Shown: positions 1 through 6,318, counted from the first letter of the stretch. The stretch is 7,142 nt of DNA from Bdellovibrionales bacterium (GCA_021730855.1 JAKFYM010000365.1:1-7142); one strand, 5' to 3'. Made by a program: numbers and translations. The notes: generated from the sequence alone by a model not told the origin.

Positions 1-2
1 CT

Positions 3-623
3 ATTGGTGGAGCCGATGGTTCGGGAATCGGGGGCGGGGAAAGTGGAGAACGCAGTGAAAGGGGGGGAAATGGAGCAAAGAGCAATCTGCAAATGGTGGA
101 AGTGCGCTTGGACCCTGCGGCCAGTGCAAACCTCAGGGCCCAAGCGATGGCGGACGCGACTTTGGACAAATGGCGGCAGTGGCTGCTGAGTGGGAAACGG
201 GTGTCGATTCCCTTCTTAAAAAATCCGGAGGCGCGGCGTTTGTTGCCGATCCAATCGCTATCGCAGTTTTTTACCTTTTGGCTCCGCGACCATTATCTTC
301 CCCTGGCCATGCGCTCGTCGGAAAAAGGCCTGCCAGACGAGGGAGAGCAGTTGCTGCGCCTTTCGCGGGCAGCGGCCAGCTTGGCGCAAGAGTTTCTGGA
401 CGAAACGGGCGATGCCGACCAGCACGCTTGGCTGGAAATGCTGCGCGACGAAATCTTACTGGCCGAGAGCGGCTTGAGCGGCACAAAAGAGATCGAGGCC
501 CTGCTTGCGGGCGCCAACGATATGTATTGGCGGCGCTTTTATGACCAAAACTTCAACGGAGCGGTGGCGCTGGAATCCGCAATACAAAATTTATTGCAGC
601 AGCTGCGGCGGATAGGGCTATGA
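3..623 (+). CDS. C-terminal part of an unrecognised protein with a Gly-rich linker (5' end outside window)
   Basis: I do not recognise this protein. The frame is open from the first complete codon, so the 5' end almost certainly lies outside the window. The ATG at 93 gives a 176-residue product but has no convincing Shine-Dalgarno sequence. The 30 codons before it encode a low-complexity Gly/Ser/Glu linker (GGADGSGIGGGESGE and onward), typical of an interdomain spacer. After the linker comes a mostly helical domain of about 175 residues. It is rich in Leu, Ala, Arg and Glu, with two aromatic patches (FFTFWLRDHY near residue 88 of the visible part, and MYWRRFYDQNF near 173) and an amphipathic Leu/Gln-rich end. 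There is no signal peptide, membrane segment or catalytic motif in the visible part. It ends in TGA at 621-623 and converges on the methyltransferase gene 53 nt later. That it is coding is fairly sure; its function is unknown. Confidence 0.7.
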   Translation: MGGADGSGIGGGESGERSERGGNGAKSNLQMVEVRLDPAASANLRAQAMADATLDKWRQWLLSGKRVSIPFLKNPEARRLLPIQSLSQFFTFWLRDHYLPLAMRSSEKGLPDEGEQLLRLSRAAASLAQEFLDETGDADQHAWLEMLRDEILLAESGLSGTKEIEALLAGANDMYWRRFYDQNFNGAVALESAIQNLLQQLRRIGL

Positions 624-676
624 GTGGGGCGCTGAGGAGGCAACAAAGAGCGGGAAAGATACTCAGTAGAGCAAAC

Positions 677-1297
677 CTATTTCTTTTCGATCTTAAAGAT
701 GGAACTGGTGCCCACCACGCCGTTTGGATCGGAGGTGACGGAGCTTGTGTACTCTAGGAGCTTGAGCGGACAGAACTGGATGAATTCTTCCATATTGGAG
801 AAATATTCACGTCCGTATTGTTGGCGATCTCCCTTATAGAAGGTGAGGTTTTGCAGGAAATATTTTCCAGGAAAATGCTCTAGCATGTCCTGAAAAGACT
901 TTTGTAAGTCCTGTAGAATATACCAAGTGACCTCCGCAAAAAGGATCGCTTCGAAGGCTTTGTATTTAGGGAGGGCACTCACACTGTCTGTGACGAATTC
1001 CAAATGGGGATAACGGGAGCGCGCTTTTTCCACGGCAGTCTCGGAAATTTCCAAGCCCAATACTCGAATACCGGATTTTCGGTGGATCGCATCGGTATAG
1101 GAGCCCAAGCCAGAACCTACTTCAATCACGGAGCCAATTTTGTATTTCTGTAAATTCAGAATGGCGATATTGGGAGATTTGGCGAACTCAATTCTTTCCT
1201 GATCGTCTTGTTCCCAGGGGGCGTTGAAGCGTTGGTACATTTCTTCGAACTTGCCTACGAATTTCCCATCTTTAATGACGAAGTCTTGGTAGCGCAT
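677..1297 (-). CDS. Class I SAM-dependent methyltransferase
   Basis: This is a 206-residue cytoplasmic methyltransferase of the Rossmann-fold class I type. Motif I is VIEVGSGLG (residues 57-65), the SAM-binding glycine loop. The acidic residue closing strand 2 is E83 in LGLEIS, expected to bind the ribose hydroxyls. D104 in FVTDSVS fits the adenine-contacting position, and FEAILFAEVTWYIL (115-128) fits motif IV with the following helix. The N-terminal stretch DFVIKDGKFVGKFEEMYQ and the later YGREYF resemble small methyltransferases often found in surface-polysaccharide loci (NodS-like). The substrate cannot be read from sequence, and no glycosyltransferase neighbours are present here. The ATG at 1297 is chosen because a TGA lies in frame 24 nt upstream of it and no other start codon intervenes. 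The Shine-Dalgarno is weak (AAGAA). The gene is monocistronic, convergent with the gene at its 3' side and divergent from the small secreted protein. Confidence 0.88.
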   Translation of the reverse strand: MRYQDFVIKDGKFVGKFEEMYQRFNAPWEQDDQERIEFAKSPNIAILNLQKYKIGSVIEVGSGLGSYTDAIHRKSGIRVLGLEISETAVEKARSRYPHLEFVTDSVSALPKYKAFEAILFAEVTWYILQDLQKSFQDMLEHFPGKYFLQNLTFYKGDRQQYGREYFSNMEEFIQFCPLKLLEYTSSVTSDPNGVVGTSSIFKIEKK

Positions 1298-1304
1298 ATG
1301 TTTC

Positions 1305-1334
1305 TTGGTACACGGAGGAGTGGGGGACCGTCAA
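1305..1334 (-). promoter_or_regulatory. Candidate promoter of the methyltransferase gene
   Basis: On the minus strand TTGACG (1329-1334, five of six matches to the -35 consensus) is followed after 18 nt by TACCAA (1305-1310, three of six matches to -10). The -10 is poor. If real, transcription would start at or next to the ATG at 1297, giving almost no leader. Confidence 0.25.
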
Positions 1335-1361
1335 GGTTCTCGTTGCTTACGGGGAAGTCCC

Positions 1362-1390
1362 TTAGCAAATTGACTGGCCTGCGCTATCCT
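1362..1390 (+). promoter_or_regulatory. Candidate promoter of the small secreted protein gene
   Basis: TTAGCA (1362-1367) and TATCCT (1385-1390) are separated by 17 nt; each matches four of six sigma-70 consensus bases. The predicted transcription start near 1397 would give a leader of about 25 nt that contains the AAGGAG ribosome-binding site. A TTGACT at 1370-1375 also stands out, but its distance to TATCCT is too short. Confidence 0.4.
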
Positions 1391-1410
1391 AAATACGTTT
1401 CCCTTTCTCT

Positions 1411-1421
1411 AAGGAGCTCCT
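1411..1421 (+). promoter_or_regulatory. Strong Shine-Dalgarno sequence within a perfect palindrome
   Basis: AAGGAG (1411-1416) lies 5 nt before the ATG at 1422 and fixes that start. The bases AGGAGCTCCT (1412-1421) form a perfect 10-bp palindrome. Two transcripts, or two copies of the RNA, could pair there; a hairpin is unlikely without a loop. Confidence 0.7.
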
Positions 1422-1706
1422 ATGAAAAATATCTTATGGATCGTGTCTATGGTCTTACTAACTGTACCCATGCTTGCAAAGGCAGAAGAGAAGAACGGTG
1501 ATTTTGCCACCAATAAAGCTCAGATTTTGCAGGAAATTGACCAGCGTATCCAAAAGCTACAGCAGCATAAGGCCTGTGTGAGTGCGGCCAAGGATCACAC
1601 TGCTTTTCTCGCGTGCAGTGAGAATATGCGTGAGTGGCGCAAGGGTGAGCGCGAAGAGCGTGACGACAGGCGTTCCGATCGCAAAGAAGAGCGCCAGAAT
1701 CGTTAG
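1422..1706 (+). CDS. Small exported two-cysteine, charged helical protein
   Basis: This 94-residue protein has a clear Sec signal peptide: positive start, hydrophobic core (residues 4-18) and probable signal peptidase I cleavage after AKA (19-21). The mature part, about 73 residues, should be periplasmic. It begins with a helix (KAQILQEIDQRIQKLQQHKA) and has two cysteines, C52 and C65, spaced CX12C, which could form a disulfide. The end is extremely charged (GEREERDDRRSDRKEERQNR) and likely a single helix or disordered. No enzyme motif is seen. I do not recognise a named family; it resembles short periplasmic proteins common in predatory and other deltaproteobacterial-type genomes, by style only. 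A strong ribosome-binding site and a candidate promoter precede it. Its stop lies 4 nt from the stop of the convergent cyclase gene, leaving no room for a separate terminator. Confidence 0.85.
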   Translation: MKNILWIVSMVLLTVPMLAKAEEKNGDFATNKAQILQEIDQRIQKLQQHKACVSAAKDHTAFLACSENMREWRKGEREERDDRRSDRKEERQNR

Positions 1707-1710
1707 CCTT

Positions 1711-3966
1711 CTATTTTGTGGTGAAGACAGTCACACCGGCCCAGCTAGCGGGTGGGGGCGTTTTTAGGAACTCCTCAGCCTCCGCTTTTAGCTTCTCGGT
1801 GCATTTGTCTTCGGGAATGGTTTCTAACACCTTCGCAAATTTTGTGATCGCTTCGGTAAACCGGCGCTTTAGAAAATCATTCTCGTACGCGTCGGTATAG
1901 AGTTCTAGCAGGTCTGGATTTTTCGCCCATGGATTCCAGCTAGGAATCACTTCATAGATTTTCACGGCCGTGGACTTCCCCTTCACTTGCACGAGGTCAA
2001 GCGGGCGGAAAGTGAACTCCTGTTTTTTGTCGCCTAAGCTAGCGTACGTATATTCGCTGATCATCAGATTGGCCCCGTAGTGCTTCGTGAGGCTTTCTAG
2101 ACGAGAGGCCAGGTTCATATTGTCCCCGAGGGCAGTGTACTGAAAGATGCGATCTGATCCCATATTCCCGACCGAAACCTCGCCGCTATTAAGGCCAATG
2201 CCCACATTGATGCGAGGGAACTTTCGTTTTTCAAATTCGTCGTTGATCGCGGGCAACGCTTCTAGCATGAGTTTGGCGGCGCGTACTCCGTGATAGGGAT
2301 GGTCCGGAACCTCGAGGGGTGCTCCCCAGAAACCAATGATGGCGTCCCCGATGTATTTGTCGAGTGTTCCATTGGTCTCGAAGAGAATATCCGTCATCTT
2401 GCCCATATAAATATTGAGCATGGTGGCGAGTTCTTGAGGGCCGAGGCGTTCGGAGATCGAAGTGAAATCGCGAACGTCGGAAAAGAGCATGGTAATGGTC
2501 TTCTTTTCTCCCCCCACCTTTAGCTTTTCAGGATGGGAAAGCATCTCTTTTACGATCTTCGGAGCCACGTAGCGGGTGAAGGTATCGCGGATTTTTTTCT
2601 TTTCGCGGGCTTCCTTAAACACATTGAGAATGGTGTTCCAGGCGTAGAGGCCGAGGATTCCCACTAGGGTAAAAAAGAGCGCCAGGAAAAAACCACGAGG
2701 GGCAAAGTAAAAATAGTCGGTTGCGTAGATCCCTCCGGCCACGAGCGCTACGCCGAGGGTTTCATAGAGGGGGTCGCGAAAGCGGGTGAGCCAGAAAACC
2801 GTTGTGATGCCTAAGAGAAAGATCAGAATCGAGAGCAACATGGATTCGTCTTCTTGGCGAAATTTTAGGTCCTGGTCGAGGGCGTGAAAAAGATTGGCGT
2901 GCACGTACATCCCGGGAGTTTGGCTATCTACGGGAGTGTGGCGCAGGTCATGGGCGCCAAAGGCGGAGGAACCAAAGAGCGAGGCCTTTCCCGTCAGCAA
3001 TTTTTTGAGTTTTTCATTTCCTGCAGGGTTGGGATCGAGCAAGATCTCTTCGACGGGAATGCGCAGAAAATTGGGTTCGCCCCCGAAAAATCTTAATTTC
3101 AACTCTCCCGTGGAACTAAGGAGAAAGTGCCGTTCTGTTCCTGCCTGCAGAATACGCAGCTGGTATTGCAGGGTGCCGGGCATGGCCTCAAGCATCACTT
3201 TTTTATCGGCTCCGTCGGAATGAAAGGTCACAAAGCCAGCCAAGCCGAGTGAGGGTAGGAAGGATTTTTCGGTTTCGTAAGCCAGTTGGGCGTGGCGGAA
3301 AATTCCGTCTACGTCGGGAGTGAAGCTAATGAAGCCGAACAAGGCGCTGGAGGTGGTGAGCTTAGGTGCCGCGAAATTATTTTTCTCGATGAAGGAAGCC
3401 CCGGCCATTGGTTCCCGCCCCGCAGTGCCCGTGAGCACGGATCCGTACAACACCTCGGGGAAGCTTTCCAATCCATCTTCCTTCGTGGAGGTAATTCCGT
3501 AAGCGAGCACCACGGCTCTTCCTTTTTCTCCGTTGAATCGCTCGATCGCATCGACCAAGGCTTGATCGGCCTTTTCGCTTTCAGGCTCAGGGAAGAGAGT
3601 GTCGAACATCACCACTCTGGTGCCATAGATCCGAAGGTGGTCAATGAGCTTGGCGATGGTCACGCGGCTCCAGGGCCAACGACCGATTTTATTTAGGGTG
3701 TTGTCGGTCAAATCTAGGATCACGATATTGGGGGACTGCTGCTGGTGCGCGTAGAAGCGCGAGGTGCGCAGATCGTAGAACCAGTTTTCCATGCGGGAAG
3801 CGGAGGAAATCATGCTGGCTGTGGTGGATAGCTTGCCGGCTCGTGAGCTGCGCAGGCTTTCGCGCATCATGAAGCTGAGCAGGACAAGAAAGAGGCAAAG
3901 CAGGGCAATGAACCAACTGCCTGCGGGTCTAAGCCAACGGTCAACAACGGAATTTTCTTTGGACAT
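1711..3966 (-). CDS. CHASE2-domain class III adenylate cyclase, membrane-bound
   Basis: It should make cAMP from ATP in the cytoplasm in response to a periplasmic signal. Order along the 751 residues: membrane segment 17-34; periplasmic CHASE2 sensor about 55-365, with family-typical stretches NWFYDLR, IVILDLTDNTLNKIGRWPW (81-99), FDTLFPEP (121-128) and PDVDGIFR (217-224); three membrane segments about 376-393, 402-422 and 425-446; a linker helix; then the cyclase domain about 485-672. Metal-binding aspartates are D497 (LFSDVRDF) and D541 (YIGDAI). Adenine-selecting residues are K537 and D615, and transition-state residues are N618 and R622 (NLASR). The set is complete, so activity on ATP is expected. 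The C-terminal extension (675-751) has a TPR-like helical pair and a PPPASWAGV segment seen in related cyclases. No Shine-Dalgarno precedes the ATG. The ligand of the sensor is unknown. Confidence 0.95.
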   Translation of the reverse strand: MSKENSVVDRWLRPAGSWFIALLCLFLVLLSFMMRESLRSSRAGKLSTTASMISSASRMENWFYDLRTSRFYAHQQQSPNIVILDLTDNTLNKIGRWPWSRVTIAKLIDHLRIYGTRVVMFDTLFPEPESEKADQALVDAIERFNGEKGRAVVLAYGITSTKEDGLESFPEVLYGSVLTGTAGREPMAGASFIEKNNFAAPKLTTSSALFGFISFTPDVDGIFRHAQLAYETEKSFLPSLGLAGFVTFHSDGADKKVMLEAMPGTLQYQLRILQAGTERHFLLSSTGELKLRFFGGEPNFLRIPVEEILLDPNPAGNEKLKKLLTGKASLFGSSAFGAHDLRHTPVDSQTPGMYVHANLFHALDQDLKFRQEDESMLLSILIFLLGITTVFWLTRFRDPLYETLGVALVAGGIYATDYFYFAPRGFFLALFFTLVGILGLYAWNTILNVFKEAREKKKIRDTFTRYVAPKIVKEMLSHPEKLKVGGEKKTITMLFSDVRDFTSISERLGPQELATMLNIYMGKMTDILFETNGTLDKYIGDAIIGFWGAPLEVPDHPYHGVRAAKLMLEALPAINDEFEKRKFPRINVGIGLNSGEVSVGNMGSDRIFQYTALGDNMNLASRLESLTKHYGANLMISEYTYASLGDKKQEFTFRPLDLVQVKGKSTAVKIYEVIPSWNPWAKNPDLLELYTDAYENDFLKRRFTEAITKFAKVLETIPEDKCTEKLKAEAEEFLKTPPPASWAGVTVFTTK

Positions 3967-3981
3967 AGGAATAGGATAGGA
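3965..3981. repeat. Short tandem repeat at the cyclase start codon
   Basis: Two ATAGGA units followed by TAGGA run directly into the start codon (minus strand: TCCTA, TCCTAT, TCCTAT, with the last AT belonging to the ATG). A change in unit number would alter the spacing between the promoter-like box and the ATG. It is short and could be chance. Confidence 0.5.
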
Positions 3982-4001
3982 TCCAGTGGAAGGATTCGAA
4001 A
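3973..4001 (-). promoter_or_regulatory. Candidate leaderless promoter of the cyclase gene
   Basis: TATCCT (3973-3978) lies at -12 to -7 relative to the A of the start codon, with TTTCGA (3996-4001) 17 nt further upstream as a weak -35. This would start transcription at the ATG itself, consistent with the absence of any purine-rich ribosome-binding site. The rest of the gap to the PhoD-like gene (to 4066) also holds TAAAAT and TAGAAT on the minus strand, which are alternative -10 boxes. No terminator is visible, so read-through from the PhoD-like gene is also possible. Confidence 0.3.
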
Positions 4002-4066
4002 GGAGAACTTCGCGCAGCCTCTTCCGTGTTAAATTCTATTTATTTTAGCGAATCGGATGGTGGGGG

Positions 4067-5536
4067 CTAGCGCCGGCCCAGTTTCAAGTTGTTTTGAAAG
4101 CACGGTCGGCTCTCAAGGTCGTAGGCTTGCACCGAAAGCTGGAAGTCCTTTTTTGCCTGCACGGATTCCACCACTAGGTACGCACTTGCCTGGCATTCTC
4201 CTAGCACCTGCTGGGGGTTGTGAAATGCCCTGCTGCCAAGCGACATCCCATTTCCACTCAGTTCATAGGTGGAGTAGGAGTCAGGACTAAAGGGACGCAC
4301 GCGAAAGAGCTCGGTGTTTAAGGGACTCCCGGAGGCAAAAAGAAGGTGCCTATTCTTTGATTTTTTTAAGCGAGCGAGGAAATTGCGAAAGTCCTGGGGA
4401 TGGTTGCCGGCAAAGGACTCAAAGGGATGATAGTCGCCGAACCATTGGTCCCCCGACATCAGCCAAGTGGGCCCGTCGCTCTTAGCCACCAGGGACAGTG
4501 CCCATTCGGTTTGGACGCGGCCGAAGTGGCTTTCCTCTTCGTTGGAGCCGGGGGTGTCCGGACAATACGAAAGATTCTTTTTTTTCCGGCAGGCTGAAGG
4601 AGCGTGATTGGGGGAGCGAAAGCTACGATTGTCGAAGAGCACAAAGGTGTGCCCGGCAATTTTGATGGCCTTAGACACACCCGGACCGGAGAGAATCACC
4701 TTTTCATCCGCATAAGTGGGAAAAAAGGCTTCGAGAATCTCACGGGCTTTGTTGAGGTGAGGGTAGGTGCTATCGCCCTCGAGCATACCGAAATCATGAT
4801 CGTCCCAGGTGGCCACGAAGGGAATCAAGCGTAGGGAGAAGAAGCCTCGCTGCGTGCGCCGCGCATGAGCATATTTTTCCCACAGTTCCAGAGGGGAATG
4901 CTCCTTCTGATTGGCTTCCACGAGGAGGCTATCTCCCAAAAAAAATAGGGCAGAGGGCAGGTTCTCTTGAAAGGGGCGCCAATTCTCCTGAAGAAGCTGT
5001 GTGGAACCGTTCGTGCCTCCCATGAGCGCAAAACGAAAGGTGTCCTCACGAGCATCTAAGGTGCGAAAAGAGCGGACGTCGATCAAGTGGCCCGTGCCAT
5101 CGGCCACAAGAAATTGGTAGTCTTTGGTCGGCTCGAGGCCCGTGGCTTCGATGCGGACGACCTTCCAGGCGCTGCCGGCCTGGGCAAAATTATGAGCGGG
5201 GGAGAGGGACAAAAGCTCCTTTTTCGCCGGGTCAAAAACGAAATAAAAGCCCTCACTGGCCGCGGGAAGCAAAATGGCAAATACTGCCTTGGTGGGGGGG
5301 GCCACACCCTGGACGATGGGCACGCGCAGTGCGGGATCGAGGCGTAGCTCTCCCTTGGCTAGAAAACAGGCTCCGGCATCGTCAATGTCACAAAGGCGAT
5401 CAAGCTCAACCGAATCTGTCAGAGCAGAGGCGGCGCGCCCTGACAACATTCCTTGGGTGGCTTGGGGCGGGCTCGCGCAATGGAGAAAAAGAAAAGGCAA
5501 GGCCAAGCTAGCAGTGCGGAACGATAAAACCTTCAT
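4067..5536 (-). CDS. PhoD-like (alkaline phosphatase D family) envelope protein with altered active-site motifs
   Basis: This 489-residue exported protein begins with a signal sequence ending in FLHC (C20), a possible but atypical lipoprotein box. Residues about 62-160 match the Ig-like N-terminal domain of PhoD-family proteins (VPIVQGVAP, YFVFDPAKK, TGLEPTKDYQF, RSFRTLD). The metallophosphatase-like domain follows: FFLGDSLLVEA (198-208), TWDDHDFG (243-250) and FDNRSFR (301-307) are family hallmarks. From general family knowledge, the SC motif after the first strand reads GG here (173-174), and the late SGD-x-H motif reads SGSPLNTEL (402-410). Two expected metal-site regions are therefore missing, and hydrolase activity is doubtful. 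Extra cysteines (C49, C57, C316, C325, C448, C479) suggest disulfides. GAGGGG sits 5 nt before the ATG. It is upstream of the cyclase gene on the same strand, 97 nt apart. The family is fairly sure; the activity is not. Confidence 0.85.
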   Translation of the reverse strand: MKVLSFRTASLALPFLFLHCASPPQATQGMLSGRAASALTDSVELDRLCDIDDAGACFLAKGELRLDPALRVPIVQGVAPPTKAVFAILLPAASEGFYFVFDPAKKELLSLSPAHNFAQAGSAWKVVRIEATGLEPTKDYQFLVADGTGHLIDVRSFRTLDAREDTFRFALMGGTNGSTQLLQENWRPFQENLPSALFFLGDSLLVEANQKEHSPLELWEKYAHARRTQRGFFSLRLIPFVATWDDHDFGMLEGDSTYPHLNKAREILEAFFPTYADEKVILSGPGVSKAIKIAGHTFVLFDNRSFRSPNHAPSACRKKKNLSYCPDTPGSNEEESHFGRVQTEWALSLVAKSDGPTWLMSGDQWFGDYHPFESFAGNHPQDFRNFLARLKKSKNRHLLFASGSPLNTELFRVRPFSPDSYSTYELSGNGMSLGSRAFHNPQQVLGECQASAYLVVESVQAKKDFQLSVQAYDLESRPCFQNNLKLGRR

Positions 5537-5556
5537 GTAAGCCCCTCTTGGTTTCT

Positions 5557-5584
5557 ATTATGAGCGATCAACAAAGCTTTTCAA
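5557..5584 (-). promoter_or_regulatory. Sigma-70-type promoter of the PhoD-like gene
   Basis: On the minus strand TTGAAA (5579-5584) and CATAAT (5557-5562) are separated by 16 nt. They match four and five of six consensus bases. Transcription would start near 5550, giving a leader of about 14 nt that just includes the GAGGGG ribosome-binding site (5542-5547). The promoter lies wholly in the 64-nt gap after the M23 gene, so the PhoD-like gene can be expressed separately from it. Confidence 0.6.
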
Positions 5585-5600
5585 CAGAGCAAGACTACTT

Positions 5601-6197
5601 TTAGTACAAGGGGCCTAATACGAGACGTGGGTCGGGATAGATTCTTTTTGCCTGCTCGCGCTGGGCCTCGGTGACCACGCCCGGCATATCACATTTTTCC
5701 GGAGCGACGAGGCTTAGCTGAAAATGCAGGTGCGGGTTCCATCCCCCGTTTTCATGGCGATCGCCAATGAACGCAATGGTCTCACCCGCCTCGATTTTTT
5801 TACCCGAAAACTTTTCCCTCAAGGAGGATGCGGCTAGGTGACCATAAAGAGCATAGAGGGGGGTAGCATCGATAAGGTGTTTGGTGATGAGGGTGTAGCC
5901 ATAGTCACCGGCAGCAGGATTGTTGCCGAAAAGAAAAACTTCTCCCGCAAAAAAAGCGTAGAGTGGTGTGCCCACGGGAGCGGCAATGTCGATGCCCATA
6001 TGCACATTGCGTCTTTCCTCCTCGGAGCCAAAGAGCGGGGCGGTATACATGTTTTCGCGTTTTTCATCGTACTTCCCGATGCCGTATTCACTCTTGCGCA
6101 TACGCTCGGGATCATAACCGTGACAAAAGTCATAGACTTCGTAGTCCTGCGGGAGATCCAAAACCGGATGAAATTTCTGGCGAGAGAAATCTAACAT
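5601..6197 (-). CDS. M23-family (LytM-type) zinc metallopeptidase without signal peptide
   Basis: This 198-residue protein belongs to the M23 peptidases, which cut peptide cross-links in peptidoglycan. The family's residues are all visible: HMGID gives zinc ligands H66 and D70, HLHF gives H156 and H158 (third ligand), and LYGHL gives the conserved H120. The glycine-rich VGTPLYAFFAGEV and the ENGGWNPHLHFQLS region are typical. The end, MPGVVTEAQ then YPDPRLVLG, resembles the M23 modules found fused to kinase and aminotransferase domains in some bacteria, as I recall that family. No signal peptide or membrane segment is present, so it may be cytoplasmic, exported by another route, or act on a non-wall substrate. 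The ATG at 6197 has no Shine-Dalgarno; an extended -10 lies directly before it. It is the first of three minus-strand genes and diverges from the GAF gene. Confidence 0.92.
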   Translation of the reverse strand: MLDFSRQKFHPVLDLPQDYEVYDFCHGYDPERMRKSEYGIGKYDEKRENMYTAPLFGSEEERRNVHMGIDIAAPVGTPLYAFFAGEVFLFGNNPAAGDYGYTLITKHLIDATPLYALYGHLAASSLREKFSGKKIEAGETIAFIGDRHENGGWNPHLHFQLSLVAPEKCDMPGVVTEAQREQAKRIYPDPRLVLGPLY

Positions 6198-6199
6198 GA

Positions 6200-6228
6200 A
6201 GCGCTTATATCATGGGCGCTGATAGCGC
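6200..6228. repeat. Triple AGCGC half-site cluster around the M23 promoter
   Basis: AGCGC (6200-6204), GCGCT (6216-6220) and AGCGC (6224-6228) lie in alternating orientation. The last two form a perfect inverted repeat with a 3-nt centre (GCGCTgatAGCGC). The first two flank the -10 box. This arrangement could be an operator; no known binding-site consensus is recognised. Confidence 0.4.
6204..6212 (-). promoter_or_regulatory. Extended -10 promoter for a leaderless M23 mRNA
   Basis: The minus strand reads TGATATAAG, an extended -10 (TGn followed by TATAAG, five of six matches). Six bases separate it from the ATG at 6197, so transcription should start at the A of the start codon. No good -35 is seen, as is common with extended -10 promoters. 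The lack of a ribosome-binding site agrees with a leaderless transcript. Confidence 0.5.
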
Positions 6229-6264
6229 GTAGAAATAGACGTCTGCCTTTTTTGATTTCCGCCT

Positions 6265-6270
6265 TATACT
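6265..6270 (+). promoter_or_regulatory. Candidate -10 box of the GAF gene
   Basis: TATACT matches five of six -10 bases and follows a T-rich stretch (6248-6257). No acceptable -35 is seen at the right distance. A start near 6277 would give a leader of about 45 nt to the ATG at 6322. Confidence 0.35.
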
Positions 6271-6312
6271 AAAAGTAGCGTGCTGCCCAGGATGGACAGT
6301 ACGAGGATGTGC

Positions 6313-6318
6313 AGGAGG
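6313..6318 (+). promoter_or_regulatory. Ribosome-binding site that decides the GAF gene start
   Basis: AGGAGG precedes the ATG at 6322 by 3 nt. The spacing is short, but this is the best Shine-Dalgarno in the region. The earlier in-frame starts, GTG 6280, ATG 6292 and ATG 6307, lack one. Confidence 0.6.

Noticed and set aside
620..757. ATG overlapping the stop of the left-edge gene (ATGA) opening a frame of about 45 codons
   Set aside because: It runs into the opposite-strand methyltransferase, has no recognisable product and lacks a supporting ribosome-binding site. It is most likely chance.
1707..1710. Bidirectional terminator between the convergent small-protein and cyclase genes
   Set aside because: Only 4 nt separate the stop codons, and no stem-loop with a T-tract is visible around them; the transcripts probably overlap at their 3' ends.
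3286..3696. Long open frames antisense to the cyclase and PhoD-like genes
   Set aside because: They lie opposite strongly supported domains, have no ribosome-binding sites and give no recognisable protein; they are shadows of the real genes.
4578..4585. A-tract on the coding strand (A AAA AAG) in the PhoD-like gene as a -1 frameshift site
   Set aside because: The zero frame continues with family-typical sequence to a normal C-terminus, the -1 frame ends soon without a recognisable domain, and no downstream stimulatory structure is evident.
5573..5580. AAAGCTTT palindrome as an operator or terminator
   Set aside because: Eight bases with no loop and no T-tract; it lies partly in the promoter spacer and is easily explained by chance.
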